Assembly (NCBI GenBank): GCA_016789785.1
Contig: JAEUQE010000087.1
Span: 1 to 31,580 of the forward strand
Direction of reading: 5' to 3'
Length of the DNA: 31,580 nt
From: Bryobacterales bacterium
Lineage (GTDB): Bacteria > Acidobacteriota > Terriglobia > Bryobacterales > Bryobacteraceae
Shown here: in pieces, positions 19,465 to 27,892 of the stretch
How positions within the stretch are numbered: position 1 is the first letter of the stretch
Layout of the letters: each line of letters starts with the position of its first letter
Notes under the pieces: model-generated
Seen by the model: only the letters and a program-made list of their open reading frames with translations
Told to the model about the DNA's origin: nothing
Database searches by the model: none
Program-made: the position numbers and the translations under genes

Positions 19465-20490
19465 CTAACCCTCCAACTGTACCGTTCTCAACAGTTCCAG
19501 ACGCCTGCGAGCCGCGCCGGAACGGATGGACTGCCGTGCCGCTTCGATGGCCGAAAGGTAGTCTCGATGAAGTCCGCAGATCCAGAGAGCAGCAGCGGCG
19601 TTGACAGCCACGATGTCTTCTCGCGGCCCGCCGCAACCACCCAGGATGTCCATCGCGATACGGGCATTCGTGGCGCGGTCGCCGCCGGAAAGTGAGTCCA
19701 GCGTGGCACGAGGTACGCCAAAATTCTCAGGAGTCAAGACAATCGGACTCGCAACGCCGTTTGCGACGAGAAACGCGTCGGTTTCGGCGGTGATGGTGAT
19801 CTCATCCAGGCCATCGCGGCCATGTACGACCATCGCCCGGCGTATGTGCGGCATTCCGGCGAGCGCCTCGGCCATGAGTGCGGCGGCCTGCTGCGACGGA
19901 GCCCCGACCAGTTGGTATTCAGCGCCGGCCGGATTCGCCAGTGGTCCCAGCAGATTGAAGACAGTCCGCATCTTCAACTCGGCACGGGCCGGTTGGGCAT
20001 GCTTCATCGCCGGGTGGATGAGGGGAGCGAAGTAAAAGCCGATCCCGGCCTGGCGAAGGGCTTGGGTCGCCTGGACGACGCTGACTCCGATGCGCACACC
20101 GAGTTCTTCGAGCAGGTCGGCGCTTCCACACTGGCTCGAGAGCGAGCGGTTGCCATGCTTCGCTACGGCGACTCCGCATCCAGCCACCACAAACGCGGCA
20201 ACCGTGGAGATATTGAACGTGTGGCCGCCATCACCACCCGTGCCACAGGTATCGATCACGGGTTGCGAGCCGAGAGCAGGATGGGCAAGATTCGCCCGCT
20301 CGCGCATGGCGGTGGCAAAGCCGCGCACTTCGGAGGCAGTCTCCCCCTTCATTCGCAGAGCAACCAGAAACGCGGCGATCTGAGGGGTGCTGGCCTCGCC
20401 CGACAGGATGACCAACATGGCTTCCTGCGCCCGTTCGAAAGTCAGATCCTGACGGGCGGCGACGGCGTGGAGAAACGGGAGAAGCGACAT
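19465..20490 (-). CDS. trpD: Anthranilate phosphoribosyltransferase
   Basis: 341 residues from the ATG at 20490. The PRPP/Mg sites are clear: DTCGTGGDGGHTFNIST (80-96), KHGNRSLSS (111-119), the ELKMRTVFNLLGPLANPA block and GLDEIT for the acidic metal ligands. It joins anthranilate and PRPP to make N-(phosphoribosyl)anthranilate, the second step of tryptophan synthesis, in the cytosol. The start lies 8 nt after the yvcK TAA, with CGAGG in the end of yvcK, so translation is probably coupled. Upstream ATG-less extensions to 20559 overlap yvcK and are rejected. It is isolated from other trp genes in this window. Confidence 0.95.
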   Translation of the reverse strand: MSLLPFLHAVAARQDLTFERAQEAMLVILSGEASTPQIAAFLVALRMKGETASEVRGFATAMRERANLAHPALGSQPVIDTCGTGGDGGHTFNISTVAAFVVAGCGVAVAKHGNRSLSSQCGSADLLEELGVRIGVSVVQATQALRQAGIGFYFAPLIHPAMKHAQPARAELKMRTVFNLLGPLANPAGAEYQLVGAPSQQAAALMAEALAGMPHIRRAMVVHGRDGLDEITITAETDAFLVANGVASPIVLTPENFGVPRATLDSLSGGDRATNARIAMDILGGCGGPREDIVAVNAAAALWICGLHRDYLSAIEAARQSIRSGAARRRLELLRTVQLEG

Positions 20491-20498
20491 CGCGGGAG

Positions 20499-21575
20499 TT
20501 AGCCTCGTGCAGCCGCGGCCATGGGGCGCAGGACCGCCGCTTTCTGCCGTTGCTTCCAATTGGCGAGCGCGAGACGAACGGCGACGGCTGCCGTACGATG
20601 CGGATCATGGCGAACCTTCTCGGTCGCGGCGAGCAGTGATTCCGAGACCACCTGAATGCCCATGGCCTCAATCTGCTCGGTATCCATTTCCACGGGCATT
20701 GCCTGCTCGACTGCATAACGGCGGCGCTGCGGACGCGGAATCGCGCCAGTGTTGAGCACCGCGACGTCGATGAGAGCGCCACCGGCATGCCTGAGCAGCG
20801 CCTGCACATGGTCGGAGGCACGAAACTGCATGGTTTCGCCGGGCTGCCACATCAGGTTGCTGAAGTAGGCCTTGGTTGCGTTGGAGCGGCGGATGGCTTG
20901 GGCGATCCCTTCGATGAGCAGGTTGGGAACGATGGAGGTAAACAGCGAGCCGGGTCCGAGGGTGATGAGGTCGGCCTCCTGAATGGCGTGCACCGCTTCG
21001 GGCAAGGGGCGGACCCGCCGCGGCCGGAGGAGAATCTGGCGGATTGGCGACCGGCTCTTGCTGATACGCGTTTCGCCGATCACGGTGGTGCCATCTTCAA
21101 GACGCGCTTCGAGCGCCACGTTGGAACTGGTCGACGGATAGATGCGGCCGGCCGAGGCCAGCACTTCGCTGGACACCGTGATGGCGTGGGCGAAGTCGCC
21201 GGTGAGTTGCGTCAGCGCGGTGAGAAACAGATTGCCGAAGCTGTGGCCTTTGAGCCCGCGGCCTTGCAGAAAGCGGTACTGGAAGAGCTTGGACAGAAGC
21301 GCCTCATCGGCGGAGAGCGCCACCATGCAGTTGCGAATATCGCCGGGTGGCAACACATCGAAGTCGCGGCGCAGACGGCCGGAACTGCCGCCGTCGTCGG
21401 TGACGGTGACAATCGCTGTGATTTCGATGGTGAGTCCAGCGGGAGGGTTGAAGGCGCGCAGATCAGGCTCGGCACCGGCATCGGTGTAGTGCTTGAGCCC
21501 GGAGAGCAGCGTGGAAAGCCCTGTGCCGCCACCGATCGCGACGATGCGGAGAGGCCGTGTCAGCTTTCCTGGCAT
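20499..21575 (-). CDS. yvcK: YvcK/CofD-like gluconeogenesis factor
   Basis: 358 residues from the ATG at 21575. The N-terminal RIVAIGGGTGLSTLL nucleotide-binding loop, TVTDDGGSSGRLRRDF, PPGDIRNCMVALS and ITLGPGSLFTSIVPNLL are hallmark blocks of the YvcK/CofD-like family. Members bind UDP-sugars and, in Bacillus, are needed on gluconeogenic carbon sources and for cell-wall balance. No RapZ or WhiA gene lies beside it, unlike the arrangement in Firmicutes. It is followed by trpD after 8 nt. No Shine-Dalgarno is present; TATCTT is 6 nt before the ATG. The start at 21596 only adds seven residues and lacks a site. Confidence 0.93.
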   Translation of the reverse strand: MPGKLTRPLRIVAIGGGTGLSTLLSGLKHYTDAGAEPDLRAFNPPAGLTIEITAIVTVTDDGGSSGRLRRDFDVLPPGDIRNCMVALSADEALLSKLFQYRFLQGRGLKGHSFGNLFLTALTQLTGDFAHAITVSSEVLASAGRIYPSTSSNVALEARLEDGTTVIGETRISKSRSPIRQILLRPRRVRPLPEAVHAIQEADLITLGPGSLFTSIVPNLLIEGIAQAIRRSNATKAYFSNLMWQPGETMQFRASDHVQALLRHAGGALIDVAVLNTGAIPRPQRRRYAVEQAMPVEMDTEQIEAMGIQVVSESLLAATEKVRHDPHRTAAVAVRLALANWKQRQKAAVLRPMAAAARG

Positions 21576-21581
21576 GGTTTC

Positions 21582-21587
21582 AAGATA
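21582..21587 (-). promoter_or_regulatory. Candidate -10 box of the yvcK-trpD operon (leaderless)
   Basis: TATCTT on the minus strand, exactly 6 nt before the yvcK ATG at 21575. No Shine-Dalgarno is in between. The spacing matches that of rocD and map. No clear -35. Confidence 0.35.
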
Positions 21588-21608
21588 ACTCGCCACATGG
21601 AGAAGTGG

Positions 21609-22208
21609 CTAATCGGCGTCTTTTTTCTCTCCAAACACGAGTTCGCGGACTGGCGAGTATTTACCGAACTCGAGGAAATCGGGGTCCGTGCGGGCGAGGG
21701 AACGGTTCCGAGGATCGAGATCGATGGCGCGCCGGAGGTGATGGGCGGCATCCTGGAGGTCGCCACGGAGGCCCCGCGCGATTCCGAGGGCGTAGTGCAC
21801 ATAGTCGAGGCCTGGTGCTCCGTCGAGAGCCCGGCGAAGCTTCGCTTCGGCTTCCTCGAGACGGCGTTGATTGATCAGTCCGACCGCGTAGTGATACAGT
21901 TCGTCGGGACTGCGAAGAACCGGCTCAGCCTGACCGATCCGCTGTTCGCACATTCGGATGTGCAACCGCGCGACATGAGCCATTTCACGGCTCAGGCCAG
22001 TCACCGCCTGCTCGAACAGACGCTTGGCGGAATTGAAATCACGGGCATGAAACGCCTTCATGGCGCTTTCAAAGATGTCGGTATGAGATTCGGATGTAAC
22101 GCTCACTGTACTCGCTTTTCCCCCGGCAGGCGCCGCTGGCGGTATGCTTCGCGGACCCCCAGCAGCGGCCTTGGCAGGCTTCGCCGGAGAGGGAGGATTC
22201 TTTTTCAT
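21609..22208 (-). CDS. TPR-repeat protein
   Basis: 199 residues from the ATG at 22208; a TTG start at 22226 is also open. The N-terminal 50 residues are Lys/Pro/Ala-rich and look disordered. Three or so tetratricopeptide-like helix pairs follow, for example ESAMKAFHARDFNSAKRLFEQAV (A/F/A pattern), ELYHYAVGLINQRRLEEAEAKLRRAL and YVHYALGIARGLRGDLQDAAHHLRRAIDLDP. TPRs bind partner proteins; the partner is unknown. It precedes yvcK on the same strand with a 33-nt gap, so it may share a transcript, although a separate -10-like box sits in that gap. No signal peptide. Confidence 0.78.
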   Translation of the reverse strand: MKKNPPSPAKPAKAAAGGPRSIPPAAPAGGKASTVSVTSESHTDIFESAMKAFHARDFNSAKRLFEQAVTGLSREMAHVARLHIRMCEQRIGQAEPVLRSPDELYHYAVGLINQRRLEEAEAKLRRALDGAPGLDYVHYALGIARGLRGDLQDAAHHLRRAIDLDPRNRSLARTDPDFLEFGKYSPVRELVFGEKKDAD

Positions 22209-22339
22209 AAAGGGGGCGTCATTCAACGCCGAAAACCTTATGGTTTAGCAGAACCAATGGACCAATGCAAGGGCGGGTTGTCCGGACATGTCCCGACAGA
22301 GGGGAAAGACCTCGCGTGGGGCGTAATGAACCGATGATC

Positions 22340-22755
22340 TCAGGTCGCGCGAAACAGGGCGCGAAAGCCTTCCTGCTCGAAATACCGGTCGTTGGTCAGC
22401 GCGCCGGTCAATCCTTCGCGCCGCATCGTCTGTATCGAAATGCAGTCCGTCAGGCTGTAGCCCTTGTCGGGACGATCTCCGTACAATTCGGGAACCTCCA
22501 GGAACGGGATCGCGCCCGCAGCGCGAAGACGACCGAGGGAGTGGACAGCATGTCGCGAACATTGCGCTCAGCCTTGCGGCGGAAATATTCGCCCCGCTCC
22601 GTAAAGAAATTCAAGGATTCGGTAAGAACCGCTTCCGTAGTCACGATCCTGGGAAACCCGAGAGCACCGGGAAGCGCTAATGCCTGGTGATGGAAAGGGT
22701 CGTGTCTGTTCGTCAGCGCAACCCAGTAGAACGTATCGGAGAAAACAACGGTCAT
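22340..22755 (-). pseudogene. PIN-domain toxin (VapC-like) with a frameshift
   Basis: The 5' part (22755 to about 22530) encodes FSDTFYWVALTNRHDPFHH and IVTTEAVLTES, the first half of a PIN domain. The frame then runs into an unrelated tail ending at 22450. In another frame the missing half is intact: IPFLEVPELYGDRPDKGYSL, TDCISIQTMRREGLTGALT, NDRYFEQEGFRALFRAT, stop TGA at 22340-22342. The span is 416 nt, one short of a whole number of codons, so a single-base deletion (about 22500-22535, in a GC-rich run) would explain it. Repaired length is about 138 residues, normal for this family. The ATG overlaps the antitoxin stop by 4 nt (ATGA). It could be a true inactivating mutation, programmed frameshifting or a sequence error. 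Confidence 0.8.
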
Positions 22756-23018
22756 CGTTTGGGATGACCATACAGATAGTGATCGACCTGGCTCGCCCCG
22801 TCCGTCGGAATGTTCTTAAATTCTTCATCCGGGACGTCCTTCATGTTGTCGGCGATTACTTCCCAGATGGGGGCGCGCGCCCCCCGACCGTCCGGCGTCC
22901 GGCTGGCTTGGCTGGCGAGCTCGGCGATCCACTGCGCAACCGTCAGACCGCGCTCACGCGCCTGCAACTGCAGCCGGGCCGCCTGCTCGTCGGGGAGTTC
23001 AAGTTCAATCACCGTCAT
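22752..23018 (-). CDS. Antitoxin of VapBC-type pair (ribbon-helix-helix-like)
   Basis: 88 residues. The N-terminal MTVIELELPDEQAARLQLQ and LTVAQWIAELA fit a short ribbon-helix-helix-type DNA-binding segment. The C-terminal part, IWEVIADNMKDVPDEEFKNI and QVDHYLYGHPKR, is a recognisable antitoxin tail usually found beside PIN toxins. It should bind the toxin and repress its own operon. The stop overlaps the toxin ATG by 4 nt. GTAGGAT and AAGGGAAG about 10-25 nt before the ATG could act in initiation. The gene is fully open although its toxin is broken. Confidence 0.75.
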   Translation of the reverse strand: MTVIELELPDEQAARLQLQARERGLTVAQWIAELASQASRTPDGRGARAPIWEVIADNMKDVPDEEFKNIPTDGASQVDHYLYGHPKR

Positions 23019-23143
23019 GGGCTGAAAAATCCTACTTCCCTTCCTACACTAGCAATAGCGAGTATGGCGGCGCCTGTCACGCTTTCGTTCGGAAGAGTGT
23101 CTGGACAGCCGTTCCGATGGGTGGTTGCGGATCGACGCGGCCT

Positions 23144-24346
23144 TCAGAAAAGCTTCGATCGCAACAACGTGTCATTGAGGCTGACACCGAAACCCGGCGC
23201 GTCGGGGACTGCGATTTCACCTTTCACAAAAGTCTCGCGTGGAGCCAGCAGATCTCCGCGCCATGGCACTTCGCCCCATTGCAGTTCCAGAATCTGGAAG
23301 TTCGGCATGCCGGCGCAGATCTGCACGGAAGCCGCCGTGGAAATGGGGCCGGCAGGATTGTGGGGCGCAACGGCAACCTGATGCCCCGCCGCCATGGCAG
23401 CGATCAGTTTCATTTCGAGCACGCCGCCACAGTGCTTCACGTCGGGCATGATGACATCAACGGCGCGCTGGGCGCAGAGCGGCAGAAATCCTTCCACGCC
23501 AAAGAGCATTTCACCGCCCGCCATGGGCTGCCGGATGGACCGCTTGACTTCGAGCGTCGCGGCAACCTGCTTGGGTGGCACTGGCTCTTCATACCAGGCA
23601 AGATTCACGGGCTCAAGCTGGCTTGCCACCTGTTGCGACATGGCGACCGTGAAGTGGCTGTGACAATCAATCATCACCTGCACATCCGGTCCCACGGCAT
23701 CGCGAATGGCCCGGGTGCAGGCAATGCCGAGTTCCACCGCTTCGCGAATGCGCTGATCGGTTGCGCTCTTTGGAGGAAAGCCATCGAAGGGGGCCGCTTT
23801 GATGGCGCGGAATCCCTCGGCTACGGCGCGTTTCGCAGTTGACGCAAAGCCTTCCGGGGTGCGTGGCTTCGTGGTGCGATTGATGTTGGCATAGACGGGC
23901 AGCGAGTTCCGCGTAGAGCCGCCAAGCAGCGTGTAGACGGGCACGCCAAGCGCCTTGCCTGCCAGATCCCAAAGCGCCTGCTCGATCGCACTGAAGGCGG
24001 TGGCGATCATGACGCTTCCCTGTTGTGCGGTGGAACGCGCCTTCGAGCGGAACACTTCGATATCGAACGGCGAGTGGCCTTCCATCAACTGAAAGAAGCT
24101 TCGCAGTTGCGACTCGATTCGCGCCACATCCTGCTTGCTGGTGTTCGAGAAGCCGAAAGCGTCGGAAGCTTCGCCAAGTCCCACGAGACCGGCATCGGTG
24201 TGCAGCCGGATGAAGAGCCACACGGTGCGCTCGGTGGCGCGCACGGGAAGCAACTCCAGGCGAGTGAGCTTCAACTTCGGGCGCGCGGCGACAGCGGGAA
24301 ACGGAATGAACGGCAGCACAAGGTTGATAAAGGAACGTCGAGTCAT
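23144..24346 (-). CDS. Tat-exported mandelate racemase/muconate lactonizing family enzyme
   Basis: 400 residues, enolase superfamily. The N-terminus MTRRSFINLVLPFIPFPAVAA is a twin-arginine signal, so the enzyme is probably periplasmic. Barrel residues are visible: Lys183 (FRAIKAAPFDG), Asp227 and His229 (MIDCHSHF), Glu253/254 (WYEEPVPP), Glu279 (AGGEMLFG), Asp302 (IMPDVKHCGG) and His329 (VAPHNPAGP). The D-x-H pattern at strand 3 and the late His are like sugar-acid dehydratases of the MR subgroup (for example galactonate dehydratase), so a sugar-acid substrate is the best guess. The ATG at 24346 lies 2 nt after the receptor TGA, so the two genes form a translationally coupled operon. An earlier TTG (24352) overlaps that stop. 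Confidence 0.85.
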   Translation of the reverse strand: MTRRSFINLVLPFIPFPAVAARPKLKLTRLELLPVRATERTVWLFIRLHTDAGLVGLGEASDAFGFSNTSKQDVARIESQLRSFFQLMEGHSPFDIEVFRSKARSTAQQGSVMIATAFSAIEQALWDLAGKALGVPVYTLLGGSTRNSLPVYANINRTTKPRTPEGFASTAKRAVAEGFRAIKAAPFDGFPPKSATDQRIREAVELGIACTRAIRDAVGPDVQVMIDCHSHFTVAMSQQVASQLEPVNLAWYEEPVPPKQVAATLEVKRSIRQPMAGGEMLFGVEGFLPLCAQRAVDVIMPDVKHCGGVLEMKLIAAMAAGHQVAVAPHNPAGPISTAASVQICAGMPNFQILELQWGEVPWRGDLLAPRETFVKGEIAVPDAPGFGVSLNDTLLRSKLF

Positions 24347-24348
24347 GA

Positions 24349-27300
24349 TCAAAAGAGAATCTTCAAACCGAGTTGCATTTGACGGTTCGGCCGCGCCGTG
24401 CCACCGATGATGCCAAATGCGGGGTTGCCAAGCGAGTTGCCGGGCGTGCCGAACTGCGGCGTGTTGAACAGATTGAACGCCTCGGCTCGAAACTCGGCGC
24501 GCATGTCTTCGCGCAACGGCAGGCGAAAAGTTCGCTGCAAGCCCATGTCCGTGCTGACTACTCCGGGGCCGAACAAAATGTTGCGTCCCGCGTTGCCCTG
24601 CACGAACTGTGCGGGAAATACGAATGCCGTGCTGTCGAACCAGCGATCCGGCGACGGATTGGAGAGAGCGCCCGAGGCGATGCGATTGGGCCAGTTGGCA
24701 TTGCCCGTGTTGGCATTGTCGAAGTTCAGGGTAAGTGTATAAGGGAGTCCCGACGAGAGAGTAGTGATGCCGCTCAGCGCCCAGTCGCCAATGACATAGC
24801 TCAGCGGGCCCGAGGTTGCAAACGAGCGGCCTTTTCCGAACGGCAGTTCATAGAGCGCGCTGAACACGAAACGCTGCGAAACATGATGGTCGGAGAGTCC
24901 GCGATTCAACCGGCGATTGCGCGAATCGACAACAGAGCCGGCGCCCGCCGAAGTGCAGCCGTCGCAGAGATCGACGTTCGACTGTCCATCGATCGCGCGG
25001 CCGAATGTGTAAGCCGCGAGGAAGGTGAGGCCACTCGCGAAGCGGCGCTCCAGCCGCGACGAGAGGCCATGATAGGCGCTGGTGACCCAAGGCTCCGCGG
25101 TGAGAATGCTGCCGCTTGTGAACACGCCCGCATAAGGACGCCGGGGATTCACGGCGCCCGGTCCGGGCAGCGGCTGATTGCCTTCGTAGGTGCCATAGAG
25201 CTTGGTTCCGAGATTGCCGACGTAGTTCACTTCCCACACGAGATTGCGCGCCACCTCCTTCTGGATGCTCATGCTCCATTGCTGCACGTAAGGAATGGTG
25301 TTGCGAGAGGGCCAACTGCGAATCTGCACGGTTCCGCGCGGATCGAGACGGTAGGCTGCCGGATCGACCGGAGCTGGCCTGGCCGGCAATGTTCCACTTA
25401 ATGGAATGGTGGACGAGATCAGGTTCTGATCGGAGATGACGTTGTAGCCGCCGAAGCCGACAAAGGGCGGATTGTTCGTCATGCGCTGGCTGACGCCGAA
25501 GCCTTCATCCTGGGCGAAGAAAACTCCATAGCCGGCACGCACGACGAGCGCGCGAGGCGCCCGCCACGCGAAGCCAATGCGCGGCCCGATGTTGTTGCGG
25601 TCAAGCGTCTGCAGCGAGCGGGGGAACCGTGAGTCGCCTGCAATCACATACTGGCCGAATTGGGGGCCGGGATCGAGTACAAGGTTGGCAAGACGGTTGT
25701 TCGCATCCCAGAACGGAGAAGTCACCTCGTAGCGGACGCCGACGCTCAGCGTGAAGGCCGGCGAGATGTTCCAATCATCCTGGGCGTAGACGTAGTAGTT
25801 CCGCGCACGTTCGTTGGCATCGGAAGGAGTCCCCACGGTGATCGAGTTCGGCAGTCCGAGCAGCAAGTCCGCCACCGAACTGCCCGATCCTGGACGGCGC
25901 TGCGGATTCTGCGTGAACACGCCCGAGAAGCCGAACGAGCCCCGGCCCTGCAAGGCGGCGAACGTGGGGACATCCAGATACTGGAAGTCGAAGCCCATCT
26001 TGATGGTGTGCTTGTTGCGCACAATGGAAATGTTGTCGGAGAAGTTCCAGACCTTCGACTTCTTGTCGAGCGGATTGTTGCCGAAGCCCGGTGGCTGCTC
26101 GCCAAGGGTGGCGTAGCCGTTGACGCCGAAGGTGGGGATGGAGGACTCAATGCGCGGCGCAAGTGTGCCGGCGAGGATCTCATCTCTGGGAAGCGTCGCA
26201 TCCTGGATGACGCCGACGTAGTTGTAGGCCACGCGGAGTTCGTTGACGATGGTCGGCCTGAGAATGCGCGTGTACCCGGCGCCCCAGCTTCGCGCGGGGA
26301 TTTCGCGGTTGACGCCCGTCTGCGCGCCGACAGGTAACACCGGCAGGCGCGCGAAGTTGCCGCTGTCGAGCGAGAAACGCAGGAAGATCATGTCGCGGGG
26401 CGAAGCGCTGAGGTCGCCGCGAACGGTTGCGTTGTTGATGCGCGTTGCTTGCAGAGGATTGTTCACCCAGTTCCGCGCGGTGCCCGGTAGATTGGGATTT
26501 GGGAAACGGTCGGCCAGACCCTTGCCGGTCCGATCGAAGCGGGCGGCTGGGATGGTGTTGTTGGGGAACAGATCCCGTACAAAGCCGGCTCCGGCTGGGT
26601 TGGCGCGCGTGGTGGCGGGATCATGAATGGGAAGAGAGAAGATGCCGTTGCGCTCGGCGGTGAGGGGAACCGTGGCCGTTCCCGTTTCGCCCTCGCTGAT
26701 GTGAGTGCGCTGAAACGCCCCGTGCCACCATGCGCGATTCCGGATGAAAGGACCACCCAGGGAGCCGCCGAACTGATGCTGCAAATAGAGCGGTCGCGAT
26801 GCCGTGGCGGGCAGGAAGTAGTCGCGCGCATCCATGGTGTTGTTGCGGAAGAACTCGAAGGCGGAACCGTGCAAATCGTTGGTGCCGGATTTGGTGACCA
26901 CGTTCACCACGGCGCCGGCGGACGCGCCATACTCGGCCGAGTAGTTGCTGGTTTGCACTTTGAATTCGCTGATGGCTTCGAGCGAAGGGCGCATAGCGTC
27001 GCGCGCCCGATTGTCGAGGCCGCGGAGATAGTTTTGATTGCGGGCGCCGTCCAAAAGGAATGCGTTTTGAAGTCCGCGGTTTCCATAGGCGGAGAAACTG
27101 CGGTCACGCGAGCGCGTGCTGGGAACGGCGCCAGCGGTAAGATTGCCCAGGTCGAGGTAATTGCGGCCATTGAGAGGCAACTGCTGCATGCGGCGTTCAT
27201 CAATGACTTGGCCCACCGTGTTGCTTTTCTCTTCGAGCAATTCCGCGCTGGCTGTCACCGTGATGGATTCCGAGGTCGCACCGGTTTCGAGCGTGAGCCG

Positions 27301-27600
27301 CAACGAGAGAACATCGTCGACGCGAAGCACGATTCCAGCGCGGACCAGCCGCTTGAAGCCCTGCGCGGTTGCCTCGATCGTGTAGGTGGAGGGACGCAGG
27401 AGCGGTGCGGAGAAGTTGCCATCGGGGCCGGTCGTGATTTCGCGCACGAGATCTCCCGTGCCGGTTCCAAGCAGGCGAACCGCCGCGCCCGGAATGACGG
27501 CGCCAGTGGGATCGAGGATGGTGCCATTGATCGTACCCGAAGAGGTTTGTGCGTGAAGGTTCAGCCCGCTGAATAACACAATGGATGCGAGACGGAGCAT
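24349..27600 (-). CDS. Oar-like TonB-dependent receptor with carboxypeptidase-regulatory-like N-domain
   Basis: 1083 residues from the ATG at 27600. A signal peptide (1-18, ending LNLHAQ) is followed by a carboxypeptidase-regulatory-like/SusC-type beta domain (GTINGTILDPTGAVIPGA). A plug domain has QQLPLNGRNYLDL, NAFLLDGARNQNY and GAVVNVVTKSGTNDLHGSAF, and a long outer-membrane beta-barrel ends in Phe (GLKILF). This is the large Oar-type receptor family typical of Acidobacteria. It would import a ligand, perhaps an oligosaccharide or sugar acid, using TonB energy. The downstream coupled enolase-superfamily enzyme suggests that ligand is processed in the periplasm. An extension to 27747 adds a low-complexity segment before the signal peptide and is rejected. 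No Shine-Dalgarno; see the -10 candidate. Confidence 0.93.
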   Translation of the reverse strand: MLRLASIVLFSGLNLHAQTSSGTINGTILDPTGAVIPGAAVRLLGTGTGDLVREITTGPDGNFSAPLLRPSTYTIEATAQGFKRLVRAGIVLRVDDVLSLRLTLETGATSESITVTASAELLEEKSNTVGQVIDERRMQQLPLNGRNYLDLGNLTAGAVPSTRSRDRSFSAYGNRGLQNAFLLDGARNQNYLRGLDNRARDAMRPSLEAISEFKVQTSNYSAEYGASAGAVVNVVTKSGTNDLHGSAFEFFRNNTMDARDYFLPATASRPLYLQHQFGGSLGGPFIRNRAWWHGAFQRTHISEGETGTATVPLTAERNGIFSLPIHDPATTRANPAGAGFVRDLFPNNTIPAARFDRTGKGLADRFPNPNLPGTARNWVNNPLQATRINNATVRGDLSASPRDMIFLRFSLDSGNFARLPVLPVGAQTGVNREIPARSWGAGYTRILRPTIVNELRVAYNYVGVIQDATLPRDEILAGTLAPRIESSIPTFGVNGYATLGEQPPGFGNNPLDKKSKVWNFSDNISIVRNKHTIKMGFDFQYLDVPTFAALQGRGSFGFSGVFTQNPQRRPGSGSSVADLLLGLPNSITVGTPSDANERARNYYVYAQDDWNISPAFTLSVGVRYEVTSPFWDANNRLANLVLDPGPQFGQYVIAGDSRFPRSLQTLDRNNIGPRIGFAWRAPRALVVRAGYGVFFAQDEGFGVSQRMTNNPPFVGFGGYNVISDQNLISSTIPLSGTLPARPAPVDPAAYRLDPRGTVQIRSWPSRNTIPYVQQWSMSIQKEVARNLVWEVNYVGNLGTKLYGTYEGNQPLPGPGAVNPRRPYAGVFTSGSILTAEPWVTSAYHGLSSRLERRFASGLTFLAAYTFGRAIDGQSNVDLCDGCTSAGAGSVVDSRNRRLNRGLSDHHVSQRFVFSALYELPFGKGRSFATSGPLSYVIGDWALSGITTLSSGLPYTLTLNFDNANTGNANWPNRIASGALSNPSPDRWFDSTAFVFPAQFVQGNAGRNILFGPGVVSTDMGLQRTFRLPLREDMRAEFRAEAFNLFNTPQFGTPGNSLGNPAFGIIGGTARPNRQMQLGLKILF

Positions 27601-27607
27601 GCTTGGA

Positions 27608-27616
27608 GTTATATCA
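27608..27616 (-). promoter_or_regulatory. Candidate extended -10 of the TonB receptor operon (leaderless)
   Basis: TGA-TATAAC on the minus strand, ending 7 nt before the ATG at 27600. Five of six -10 bases match the consensus and the TGn extension is present. It is the strongest of the series. A start 7 nt downstream would fall on the ATG. No Shine-Dalgarno. Confidence 0.4.
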
Positions 27617-27800
27617 CGCTTACGTGCGGAAGCCGTGGCGATGGTGCGAGTGAAGGCTGGCTGGTAAGTCAATGTGGATGGCGATGGAGCGGTGGCTGGA
27701 CCTGCGGGCGGGACTCGGCGGGGGCCAGCGTGCGGGCTGAGCGCCACTACTGTTCAGTTACGTTTGGGCATCGCCAAGCGCCCCGAGAAGTCGCGACGCG

Positions 27801-27816
27801 GCAGACTGAAGTCTGC
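27801..27816. repeat. Short palindrome between the response regulator and receptor genes
   Basis: GCAGACTGAAGTCTGC is a perfect inverted repeat (7-bp arms, 2-nt centre, or a 6-bp stem with a TGAA tetraloop). It lies in the 292-bp stretch 27601-27892, which has no gene and otherwise shows only the receptor promoter. It is downstream of the response regulator stop, so it could end that transcript or be a dispersed genomic repeat. Confidence 0.6.
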
Positions 27817-27892
27817 GTTACCGTGAGGTGCGCGGCGTCAAGATGCAAAAGTGAACAGGATTGGGGCGTCAAACCGGCCGTCGCAGGCCGTC

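Noticed and set aside
20787..22337. 516-residue plus-strand frame over yvcK and the TPR gene
   Set aside because: Antisense to two well-supported genes, with no family motif.
24373..25401. 342-residue plus-strand frame under the TonB receptor
   Set aside because: Shadow of the receptor barrel coding sequence, with no recognisable domain.
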